Positions 23,183 through 32,214 of a stretch of DNA of 40,811 nt are shown piece after piece (position 1 is the first letter of the stretch; the number at the start of each line of letters is the position of its first letter). The notes under the pieces were generated by a model. That model was not told the origin of the DNA and did not search any database. It worked only from the letters and a program-made list of their open reading frames with translations. Location of the stretch: assembly GCA_015680685.1 (NCBI GenBank), contig MNCI01013751.1, positions 243,123 through 283,933 of the forward strand. Direction: 5' to 3'. This stretch comes from Gnetum montanum (taxonomy: Eukaryota > Streptophyta > Gnetopsida > Gnetales > Gnetaceae). A program made the position numbers and the translations under genes.

Positions 23183-24480
23183 ATGCCACAAAGGTTGGAC
23201 CACCAGAAGAAACAACAATTTCTTCACCAAGTAAAACACTTCATGAAGATCAACAAACACCTCTACAAGGTGTGCACCAATGGCCTAGTTTTTTGGTGTG
23301 TCCTTAATGCTGATCAACTGCATGTTCTTCAAGATGCTCATGAAGGTCCTTGTGGAGGACACTATGCTAGGAGATGCACAACCATTAAAATCCTGATTGT
23401 AGGGTACTATTGGCCAACAATCCTTAGGGATGCTCACCACTACGTCCACTCTTGTGAATGATGCTAATGAGATGTTGGAATGACTACTTGAATGGAGGGA
23501 CCTCAACAATGGACCACTAGAATCCTTTGACATTTGGGGCATTGATTTCATGGGTCCCATCATGCCCATGTCAAATGAAAAGGCATACATCATAGTCATT
23601 GTTGACTATTATACAAAATGGGTAGAAGTAGTAGTCGTCATCAATTGTACATCTTCTACTGTTGCTTGGTTTGTACAACAAAATGTTGTAAATAGGTTTG
23701 GTGTGCCACATGCATTAATTTCTGATAATGGAACTCACTTTATAGGCACTACTTTTTAGAAACTCATGCAATGTTTGGGGGTTGAACATAAACTCACAAT
23801 ACCCTACCACTCACAAGCTAATGGTTAAGTTGAGGTTACCAATAGAGAAATCATAAGGATTCTGACACAAACTATTAGTAAATATAGAAAATACTGGAGC
23901 ACAAAACTCAACAATGCCCTTTGGGCCTATAGCTCAACATGGAAACTTCCTATAAGCTATTTTTCCTATGAGCTTGTGTATGGAAAATTATCAACACTTC
24001 CTATTCAATCCGATCTTCATACATTTTCAACTACTTGTGACCTTGACCTTGACTTAAGTCTAGCCAAAAAAGAAAGACTAATGAATCTCAACCTGGTAGA
24101 CAAAAATCAATTGGTAGCCCTATTATCTAATGAGTTGCACAAGGCCTATAATAAAAAGTGTCATGACCTAAAAATTAGAAAAGTCAAATTTCAATTAGGA
24201 GATAAGGTTTTCTACTAGAACCCCACACACGTACCTCAATGAACTAAGTTTCAAACATTGTAGAAAGGACCTTACATTATTTATGAGACTTTTTCTTCTA
24301 GGGCCATGATGATCTACAAGCTTGAGAGCCTAAACAAGAAATAGCTAGTCAACGTACAATAAGTTAAACCTTTCCATGAGCATAAGCCAGCTAATACAAC
24401 AAAAGCCTTATCAGATGGACAACCATGCTCCATATTTCGGATCTCCTCCTTTCAACTTAGTGGTGGGGGGAGATGGCCAC
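23183..24480 (+). pseudogene. Gypsy integrase remnant
   Basis: The frame from 23183 carries the HHCC zinc finger (HEGPCGGHYARRC... with HSCE, a stop, then C near 23450-23466). The core follows: FDIWGIDFMGP with the first Asp at 23544, ISDNGTHF with the second Asp at 23724, and VEVTNRE with the Glu at 23832. That is exactly D-35-E, in one frame, with a stop three codons before the Glu. The C-terminal part reads LRKVKF-like KFQLGDKVFY, KGPYIIYE, SSRAMMIYKLESLN and VKPFHEHKP. Pol ends near 24480. The catalytic residues are intact but stops break the frame, mostly at expected Trp, Gln or Arg codons. Confidence 0.9.
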
Positions 24481-24489
24481 CCATGCTAA

Positions 24490-26501
24490 CCATATAAGCA
24501 GCTCCTTAGTTTTTCAATTTTTTGTTTTGCACAATTTTTGTTGTACAACTTTTTGTTTTACACATTCTTTAGTTTACATCTTTTTGTTTTCATGTTATTA
24601 ATCTTTTCTTTTCTAATTTTTTTTACACCATCATTAGTACATGTGCTATTTCTTGAATATTTTACACTTTCTTTTATATTTTTTTGGTGTGATATTCTAA
24701 CTTTTTGTTAATAAGTGCCAGGTACAATAGTAATATGTTACTTGATGATGGTATGTACTACTTTATTATTTGATTGTCAGTGTCTAGGTTTTGGCTTTGA
24801 ATTTCATTACGGATAATTAGGACATGGTTTCTTTTTCATGTAATAGGCAGTGAGTCCAAAACATCCACCCATCCACAAACTCTATGGTTTTCCTTGTTCT
24901 AGAAACGTGTAGTCCCTTTTTCATTAACACAACTTTAATAAATTTGTGACTTTGGTAGTCTCTGGAATTGGAAAGGATTCAAAGGTTTGAACAAGGTGTG
25001 GCTTTGAGGAGATTTGGTATTCTTTGTGTTTTTTTGTTTGCTTGGGTGCATGTGTGTTTCCATGAATTTCTTATCATTTCATGTCTACTAATAAAAGGAA
25101 GTTAAATAAGTCCTTGCATGGTGTGGTTTTCATCAATAAGAAAATGATGAAAATTCAAAGCACACCCCTTAGACAAAATAAATTTATGTGTCCTTGCATG
25201 GTGTGGTTCTCATCAGAAAAAAAATTAAATAAATGATGAGAATTCAAAGCACATCCTTTGGACAAAATAAATGCATGTGTCTTTGCATGATGTGGTTTCC
25301 ATTTCAAAAAAATGATGGGAATTCATAGCATACCCCTTAGATAGAATAAACAGGCTACAAGTGCTAGTTATGGGATTAGTCCCCTCTAACTAAGGCCCTT
25401 CCTCACTTCCTACTTCTTCTCTAATAAGGAACAGTGGTTGTTCTATGAGAGCACTCTCGTGTCTGAGGGGATGGACTGGTCTTAGAATGATGATGTGAAG
25501 TCACTAAATGTGGTTGGTTTTGATTTGGACTAAAGATGGATCCTATCAAGTTATTTAACCACAAAGTCCACAAGGGGCTTCATGTGACCTTAATTTGGAA
25601 CTCCATTTCACTCTCTCATCCATCTATGCTTTCTGTGTCTCACATCACTATCAGTTTTATGTTTTGGTTTAATGTGTCGGAATTCCTAGTTAGTTTCTTC
25701 TAGGTTTTTGTACTTAACCTTCCGTAATCATTAATCATCCATGGAGCCCACGAACTCTTTGGTTTAAAGTTATGCAAGGGCATAAAAGACCTGTGCTTGC
25801 TTTGGGGAGGACCCATTTGCATATCTTTTGGTTGTGTTAGTTAAGTTCTTTACCCTTAGATACTCTTACAATCAAATTCCTTTTGTTTATCCCATCAATG
25901 ACATTCAATAGTGCACATATTCACAACATTTTTCAGTGAACTTTCCTTTTTATTATTGTGAATTCTTACATCCTCTTCAATTATTTCCTTGTGTTAAACT
26001 TTTTCAAATTTAATGGACCACTTATCTATTTTACCCTATTTGTTAGCCTTCCTGCTAACACTACTCAAGGAACCAATCTACCATAATCACAAATTAGCAG
26101 GGTGTAACCGCTGATGAGATAAGGCATTTATGTGCTACACATTGCATACTAATTCATAATTATGTTGTGGTTGCAGTGGGAAGCATGAACTAGAAGTGGG
26201 ACTATCTTCACCAAGGATTGTGCAGTAGTACCACATAATGAGGATTGTTCATGATAGTTGGATCTTCTCTCTCATTCATCTGCTACCAAGAGGTGTTGGA
26301 TGTCATTGTTATTCAAGGTGTTCTCTTCTCTTATCATGAACACCCAATTTTGTAAAAAGTTGTATCTTTGTACACTCAGGCACTCAAAGTTTGTTGTTCC
26401 ATTTGAGTCAGTTTGTATGTCAATCAATAATCCCATACCTTTTCAGTATTTTGTCAAGGAATTATTCCTTCTCTTCTACACTCGAGGATAAGTTTTCATT
26501 C
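24490..26501 (+). other. Long non-coding 3' region of the gypsy element
   Basis: About 2 kb between the end of pol and the polypurine tract, T-rich at first. I found no third ORF with a recognisable domain. The frames at 26258-26576 have no known product. A tandem repeat lies at 25111-25350. Long 3' regions are common in Athila/Tat elements. Confidence 0.7.
25111..25350 (+). repeat. Tandem repeat of 80-89 bp x 3 in gypsy 3' region
   Basis: Units start at 25111, 25191 and 25280, each with TCCTTGCATGGTGTGGTT (or a close variant), then ATGATGA.AATTCAAAGCA and ACAAAATAAAT. The last unit is shorter. Confidence 0.88.
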
Positions 26502-26514
26502 AATCATGGGGGTA
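26502..26514 (+). other. Polypurine tract region of the gypsy element
   Basis: AATCATGGGGGTA directly precedes the 3' LTR. The G-run is in the expected place for plus-strand priming, but the tract is short and imperfect. Confidence 0.65.
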
Positions 26515-27156
26515 TGATGAAACACGTTTTTCTCATGATCCGATGTCAGGTATTTGACATCGAGGTTTGGATGTGACGTCGAGTATTCGATGTCGGGGGG
26601 TATATGCTAGCTTATAAATATAGTGTTTGGGCTCTTGGTTTGGAATTAGTTTTTTTGTCATTTTTTAGTCAAGGTAGCGAAGCTCTTGTTGTTTATTTTC
26701 TTCAAAGTTAGAATATTTTCTGAGTGCCCATAGAAGAAGTCTAAGTGTGTACGATTCTTTGTTCGAACACTAANAGCAATGCTTAACATTTGGTAGCTTA
26801 GTAGTGCTATATGTGTTCAGGATGTGTCTAGGAAAGTGGAGCAGTTACTTGTCTTATGCTAGTTAAATTATAAATGAACTAGATCTTAAATTACTCTACC
26901 TTTCATCATTGTTGTAGGTGATCAAACTTATAAAATATAAAATAAGAAAAATCATGTACCTCAATTACGCTTAAAACCATACCCTTGAGCCTCACAAGTG
27001 TAGTTGGGAAGACAACAAATGTTCTCAATGCCCATTTCACTTCTTAGAGAAAGCTAGTGCACTGGAGAACTATAGGTCCACAAAATTTGACTGGATCGCA
27101 CGTAAATGCCTTAGTGATTCATATGGTTGGGTGAAGGGGTACCTCATTGCTCATCA
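26515..27156 (+). repeat. Gypsy 3' LTR, with internal deletion at an N
   Basis: A 642-bp copy of the 5' LTR. It lacks about 200 bp, and the missing block falls exactly where the sequence has an N (26774). It has more U3 repeats than the 5' copy: CGATGTCAGG (26540), GACATCGAGG (26556), GACGTCGAG (26575) and CGATGTCGGG (26588), about 12-19 bp apart. TATAAATA is at 26613-26620. Confidence 0.93.
26540..26597 (+). promoter_or_regulatory. GATGTCGA-type repeat array in gypsy U3
   Basis: Four copies of a CGA(T/C)(G/A)TC-type motif upstream of TATA, one of them TGACGTC (26574-26580), which contains the ACGT core bound by plant bZIP factors. The 5' LTR has only one or two copies. The position matches the GCGATATCGC array of the solo LTR. 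Confidence 0.6.
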
Positions 27157-27161
27157 AAGAG

Positions 27162-27870
27162 TTAATTGCATCCCTTATCTTAGAATCCATGCAAAGGAGT
27201 CTCTTCAAGCTCTCATCAAAGCAAACACAAACACAAACACAGGTGGAAGTGACATTCACTGTAGAAGAAGATACATGTTTCTTCTCCTTCTATTTTTTCA
27301 CAATTTACTCAAGCTTCTTTTATTATCAGCTTAAAGAAGGTAGATCAACCCCTATTCAATATCACTTCTACATTGACACAAAATCATCAATCACTAGATC
27401 AAACTCTTAAGGATATTTCAACTTCAAATAATTCCACCTCTTAAATAAAGACCATCTTAACCATTTATCATTGGTCCTATCATCTTGTAGTTTCCTCAAC
27501 TAGTTATTAGGAAGTCACTTCCCTTCCCCAGGATAAAGAGATTATTGTTATTCATGATTCTGAAGTCAACATCCCTTCATTCAAATATATTGGTGATCAA
27601 CCATCTACCTTTGTTTCATCATCAATACCTAAAAAAGTCTTTTTTCATAAACATCCATTCTCAACAACATAAACTACTTAGTGTTGGCACATTTTTACCC
27701 TTCCATCCAGCAGGCTTTATGAGGTTGCGGTGGTGTAAGAGCTACTATACATTTAAAAAAAAAAAAACTATGGGATACTTGCTCTACTTCCAAAATTGTA
27801 AGAAGATATATATATTAATATCACTAGAGCAGCACCATAAATAGCGGGCATTACTTTTTATTCGTCTGTA
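27162..27870. other. Right half of the interrupted sequence and A-run
   Basis: Continues the host sequence after the gypsy insertion. It includes an ACAAAC microsatellite (about 27221-27242) and an A-run of 13 near 27756-27768. Frames at 27131-27410 and 27545-27844 are open by chance or are remains of an unknown element. I recognise no domain. Confidence 0.5.
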
Positions 27871-27873
27871 CAG

Positions 27874-28252
27874 GTGCGGCAGACGGTGGTGATGGTCGTT
27901 GGTTTAGGATCACTGATTCCTCTGTGCGTTAGCACAAGGATGTACCTGAAGGGAAAGATGTTGGAATTGGCAAACCTAGATTTCAACGTGATTCAGTCCC
28001 TCCATAATAAGGAACTCCAAGATTTATGCAAGTAGTGGAAGAAGTCTTAAAAGATGTTCAGAGATAAACACATGGAATGCTACTTGGTCATGGCAATCAC
28101 CATCTTTGAGCCAGAATATGCAGAGGTGAGGTCTGCGGTAGCCTTGGCATGCATAGCTCTGCCCGTGCTAGATGACCTCTACGACAAGGCCACATCCACA
28201 TGCCTTACACTGCCTCAACTCAGACTTGTAATCGTAGCTTTCAGAGACTGGA
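27874..28252 (+). pseudogene. Terpene synthase exon remnant (class I, gymnosperm TPS-d-like)
   Basis: In one frame from about 27937 the sequence reads MYLKGKMLELANLDFN, IQSLHNKELQDL, a stop, WKKS, a stop, then MFRDKHMECYLVMAITIFEPEYA, and ALPVLDDLYD. In terpene synthases an LELAKLDFN..Q.LH..EL segment is followed by the TIFEPE segment and then by the metal-binding DDxxD motif, here intact as DDLYD (residues 49-53 counted from the ATG at 28054). Such enzymes cyclise prenyl diphosphates using Mg2+. The open part ends with PQLRLVIVAFRDWN. A CTGTACAG at 27866-27873 could be the 3' splice site of the intron before. Two in-frame stops and the absence of other exons make it a fragment. Confidence 0.82.
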
Positions 28253-28254
28253 AT

Positions 28255-28332
28255 TCATGCAACGCCATTATTGCAGGCTATGATCAGAATGAATTCATAG
28301 AAGAAGAAGCGCTGAGACTGTTCAGACAAATA
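28255..28332 (+). pseudogene. PPR motif fragment fused in frame after the TPS remnant
   Basis: In the same open frame, right after the terpene synthase part, residues 68-93 read SCNAIIAGYDQNEF, then IEEEALRLFRQI. This is a plant PPR repeat of the type SWNAIIAGYAQNG..EEALRLF, with Trp changed to Cys and one extra Glu codon. PPR proteins bind organellar RNA. Nothing PPR-like precedes it; the remaining frame to 28416 (HVEISTETSS... to LKS) is not clearly PPR. So one 120-residue open frame (28054-28416) holds pieces of two unrelated gene families. It is very likely a junction of captured or recombined fragments, not a working protein. Confidence 0.75.
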
Positions 28333-28419
28333 CATGTAGAAATATCGACGGAGACATCATCAACAGAACAAATGATGTTGATGATGCAGCTGAAGTGGTT
28401 GATTCTTAAAAGTTGAACA

Positions 28420-29319
28420 CCTCAAATTTGTTTAAATCCATGCATCAAAAGATTCTGATTCATGGAAACGAGGAATCGAGGATTCGTGATTCTGAATGTG
28501 TTTGGGTACGTGTGCCTCAAGAAAAAGTGGGTACGGGTTCGTAGCCCGGGATGCGGGAAGTGATAGAGAAAATTTAAATATATTAGTTTTTTTTAAAATT
28601 AAATCCCATATATCATAAAAATACATTGTAAAACATAGAACAAGTACAATGTAAATCCAAAATATTGTTAATGCTTAAAAATTCCACAGCAAATTGCAAT
28701 ATAACCGTTAAATTGAAGCAAGAAAATTTGCAAAGGTATGGAGGGCACTGAATTCATTTCCTTACTCAGGAGCCATAATCTGGCCAAACATATAATTTCT
28801 GCAACAACCAAAATGACAGCAATAAAATGAAATCCTTTTGTTACTCAATCCAATATTTTCAAAAATGAAATTAAGCTTCAAGCCTCTACCAAATTTATAA
28901 CAAATCAGGTCTGCTAATACTTTTGTTCAACAACCACCTGTGAGTAGCACCCTAGGGACTACCTGTGAGTAGGGCCACGTTGAAGATGACCATATTATAA
29001 GAATACACAACTTAACTAAACTAGGCACAGCCCAGTAACTCATCTTACCTATAATGATCGAAAACCTTTCAAACGCAAATCGGCACTAGTCATGATGAAG
29101 GGAAAAGTAAGAACAGAGCACCATGAGCTTGCATATGGCCATTGTCCATGTGATGTGCTGGTGGGCTTCGTTGCTTTATAAGCAAACAGATTTTTGAAAA
29201 AGTTGAACAAGCATCCATCCGTCACCATGTTCATGACCCATGACGATGACCCCCTGTTTTGTTTTTTCTTTTTTAAGCAGAGATATGAGAAAAAGAGCAA
29301 AAATCAGCAATGAACAATA
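28420..29319. other. Non-coding, fragment-flanking sequence
   Basis: Near 28440-28560 the sequence is GC-richer, with short repeats such as GATTCTGATTC/GATTCGTGATTC and GGGTACG. Further on, ACCTGTGAGTAG occurs twice (about 28936 and 28960). No coding domain is recognised, and the minus-strand frames at 28432-28626 and 29049-29300 look like chance. Confidence 0.5.
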
Positions 29320-30030
29320 AACACGCGAGAATGTGAGTCATGGCGGAACCTTTGACGCTCCCAAAGCCAGGCGAATCCATGCGAATGCAATGTTTTCCTC
29401 GCACGTCCCGTCCAAAACTTTCCGTATGACCCATACTTGCCCTTCGGCCATCGGTTACCATAGTAGCCCTTTCGTAATTTCCGTGTGTTTGTTTACTTAT
29501 TCTTACTCCCTTGTTTTCTGTGGTCTGCCGATGCTATGAATCTTGATTGCTTGCTTGCCACTTAACAATGAAATGAAATTTTTGGTATGATTCAGAACAG
29601 GAGAAGATATGCAAGATTTTAATGCAAGACGCAGACATTGCAATGCAAGATTTTAATGCAAGATGCAGACATCGCAAAAACTATATCCAGACAAAATTTC
29701 ATTGGAAATTATGAAATACGTACCCACTGCGAATTTAATACCTGTACGTGCTCCCGAATCCGACGCGAACAGTTCGTTAAAATTTACAGGGAGATAAATT
29801 TACAGGGAATCGCGAATCTCTGGCGCATAGGTTTAAATGCTGCCTCCATTGTTTGCTAGAAGAAGCTGCCAGCTGCCGTAATCTTGTTTTTACCTTTGAA
29901 ATTATGAAACCTGGCATGATTTTATTGAAAAATGTAACCCCGCGCGAAGAAGTTGTAGCAGGCGCATCAACAATGTGGCGATGGCGGACGTGCACTGCTT
30001 TGGCGTAGTGGCATGCAGCAAGCTAACGTG
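29320..30030. other. CpG-containing low-copy-like sequence, no gene recognised
   Basis: This stretch has many CG dinucleotides (for example around 29320-29480, 29755-29830 and 29938-30010), unlike the retroelement DNA on either side. It could be the promoter, leader or intron of the gene that supplied the KH fragment downstream. Several overlapping open frames exist on both strands (29273-30147) without recognisable domains. Confidence 0.5.
29609..29676. repeat. Tandem duplication, 34 bp x 2
   Basis: Units 29609-29642 and 29643-29676, core ATGCAAGATTTTAATGCAAG, differ at two positions (both C/T). Near 29775-29808 a shorter repeat, AAATTTACAGGGA, also occurs twice. Confidence 0.9.
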
Positions 30031-30159
30031 CCATCTATCCAAACAGGCTGGTACCATGGCTATCCTTCTTCTGGCAAGATGGACATTCCAAATGCAAAGG
30101 TTGGATTGATAATTGGCAAAGGTGGGGAAACCGTTAAGTATCTTCAAGCAATTTTCTAA
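30031..30159 (+). pseudogene. KH RNA-binding domain fragment (FUBP-like)
   Basis: A frame ending at the stop 30157-30159 reads VPSIQTGWYHGYPSSGKMD, then IPNAKVGLIIGKGGETVKYLQ. This is the first half of a type I KH domain: the I-x-V/I-P-N/x-x-K/R-V-G-x-I-I-G-K-G-G-E pattern with the GXXG nucleic-acid loop (GKGG, 30115-30126). The IPN..VG.IIGKGG form is typical of far-upstream-element-binding-like KH proteins. The similarity stops after YLQ and the frame ends four codons later, so only one exon-sized piece is present. No start codon or further KH domain is seen. Confidence 0.78.
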
Positions 30160-30329
30160 GCCGTAGTGTATTGTAATAATAGTTTAGATATGTATTTATA
30201 TGATATATATTTAACCCGAGAGATAAAAATAAAAAAATAAAAAAATATAATAATAATAATATTAATATATACAATTATTTTGTAAAAAAAGGGGACAAGT
30301 TTCAATTATAATTTTTTAATATCTATGGT
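30160..30329. other. AT-rich sequence with AAT microsatellite
   Basis: A-rich and ATA-rich sequence, including an AATAATAATAAT run near 30248-30262. No gene. Confidence 0.6.
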
Positions 30330-30545
30330 AGTTATAACTAACTACCATGGTGGTTGCAACTGAATTTTAATTTCCCATGATATTGTAACCACTAAACAAG
30401 ACACTTGTCAACTATAGCTTCTTAATCTCCATGGTGATTGTAATTGCCAGACACTTGTCAAGGTATAACATTTAACTCTATGATGATTATAACTAACCCC
30501 ATAATGTTTGTAACTCATCTCTTTCTCTCATGATGATAAAGGGGT
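30330..30545. repeat. Degenerate short repeats (CCATGGTGGTTGTAACTA type)
   Basis: About six imperfect copies of a TCCATGGTGGTTGTAACTA-type word, each 25-45 bp apart, interleaved with GACACTTGTCAA (near 30400 and 30451). This resembles the CCATGAC/CACAACC tracts at 1830 and 6460. Confidence 0.55.
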
Positions 30546-32214
30546 AGAAGATACTTAGAAGAAGAATATTTAAGATTGTAAAGCATGGCCTGCTAAAGAC
30601 ATCGATTCAGCTACTTTGTTTTAATCTTGTGAGTTCATTTCTTTTTATTTTGTTTTAATTACTTAGCTAATGGTTTAGATAGTATCATGCTTGGCATTTA
30701 ATTTTGGGATTTTTCTAGGTTGCCTTTATAGCTCTATTTTTGCACAATATTAGACTTCTATTAGGTTTGCCAAATAAGAGCTTATGTTGTAGAAAAGCAT
30801 CTTGAGCAATTTAATAGGAATGTCTTATAGAAATTGCCTATTTGAGTTTAGGGAATTTAGAAAATCTTTGATACTTTGAGATGACTGAAATAGCTTTTTC
30901 TATTTATAAAGTTCATTGTCTTAATATTGCAATCTTGAAATTGTCAATTTTTATGGAAGTTCTATTGTTTGCAATTCTTGACCAATTTTAAGTAGAAAAA
31001 TAGAAGCTTGTACTTTGTTGTTTACAAAGTGTTTTGGTAGTTAAATAGAGTGTCTTTTATGAAATTGCTTGTTGAGCTAAGAGGGTTTGGATGATTCATA
31101 ATAGATTTAATTGAAATAGCTTTATTGTGAAGTGTTTCCTTATGTGAATTTATCTTGCTTAAATGTTTGAGGTCCCACACAAATCTGCTTTTTTTTTCTT
31201 TTCTTTTTCTAAAACCCATTGAATCTTACTCTATTTCTAGTTTTCTTATGGAATTTTCTCTCTAGAGAAATTTAGGGGTAAATTGGCAGAATTTTGCCCA
31301 AACGTTTTTGTGAAATTTTATTTTTTTACAAGTAATGTACTATAGGAACTATATAGACTAAGTGATTTGACAAAATAGGAACCTTTAACAACTCATAGTA
31401 TTAACAAAGCTACTTGAATTTCTTTTATGATAGCCAATTACAATTTTATACACAACTCAACCATTTTAATATTCACAACAACAAACACATACTCACGACT
31501 AGTTCGTTTCATAATCACTAAGTTTATTTGGAGGTATCTAGGCCTTGATGTTGCTAGAGTCCAACAAGCACTTGAACCCTATTTGAAGAACACCCTCATG
31601 TCCTGTGATCCTAGTCATAAGACTGGATGCCCCAAATGTTGGTAATTCCAAATAGTCGTCAACACTTAGTAGCCAATTTATCCACCTTCTTATTTTGTGA
31701 TGAATTTTCCATGATTAATGCCTTCATCACCAAATCATTTTTAATAGCCTATTCCTTAATCTTCTACAACCTCATATGTAGTTGATGTAGCACCACACTA
31801 TCCTTCTCCTCCATATATTGCCCAATCCACTCATATCTATTATCTTTCTTTGGTTATCAAAGCCCTTTCTTATCGAATGTCCACCTAATTATTCTTCCAT
31901 AATAGAATATATGCCTTCATGACCATCTTAAAATCTTTAACCAAGATCATGTGTAATCTCCTACATCAGTAATCCCATCTTTAGCATGCATAAGCCTACT
32001 ATCCCATAGGCATCACCTCTTTAGTTTCTATGGTTACCATATCTCCTTCCTCTTTATATACACCATTCATTCATCATTTTTTCCCAATCCCTATGAGAAA
32101 TTTATCCCTTATTCCATTCTAAAGCTAACTATTATCATCCTACTTATCGGCAAGCCATTATCAACAAATTAGTCATAAATATCAATAATGAGTATTTAAT
32201 ATATGCCCAAGTGG
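30546..32214. other. AT-rich filler, no gene recognised
   Basis: T-rich DNA. Blocks near 30805-30895 and 31030-31125 resemble each other (TAGAAATTGCCTATTTGAG against TGAAATTGCTTGTTGAGC, both followed by GAAATAGCTTT), so an old duplication is possible. From 31660 the sequence is pyrimidine-rich. Open frames at 31022-31219 and 31427-31645 have no known domain. Confidence 0.45.

Larger units (their letters stand above)
17359..27156 (+). mobile_element. Full-length Ty3/gypsy LTR retrotransposon (Athila/Tat-like), dead
   Basis: Identical 5-bp target duplications (AAGAG at 17354-17358 and 27157-27161) flank two LTRs starting TGATGA and ending TCATCA. Inside lie a tRNA-Asp-type primer site (from 18149), remnants of gag, protease, RT, RNase H and integrase in gypsy order, a long non-coding 3' region and a polypurine tract (26502-26514). 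The RT context FMD(D)FSxYG points to the Athila/Tat side of plant gypsy elements. All coding parts contain stops and frameshifts. The LTRs differ by roughly one base in eight over the part I aligned by eye, so the insertion is old. Confidence 0.95.

Noticed and set aside
27690-27790. SINE with A-tail
   Set aside because: There is a run of A near 27756, but I see no pol III A or B box upstream and no clear target duplication.
27941-28416. An active terpene synthase gene
   Set aside because: Only one exon-sized piece is visible, with two in-frame stops before the ATG at 28054 and a PPR-like sequence after it. None of the other TPS exons is seen in the window.
28500-28560. tRNA gene (GGTTCG-like word)
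   Set aside because: The GGGTTCGTAGCCCGGG stretch resembles a T-loop word, but no cloverleaf can be drawn around it.
27700-30200. Helitron or Pack-type element carrying the gene fragments
   Set aside because: I looked for a CTRR end with a hairpin, for terminal inverted repeats and for target duplications and found none that convinced me. The capture mechanism stays open.
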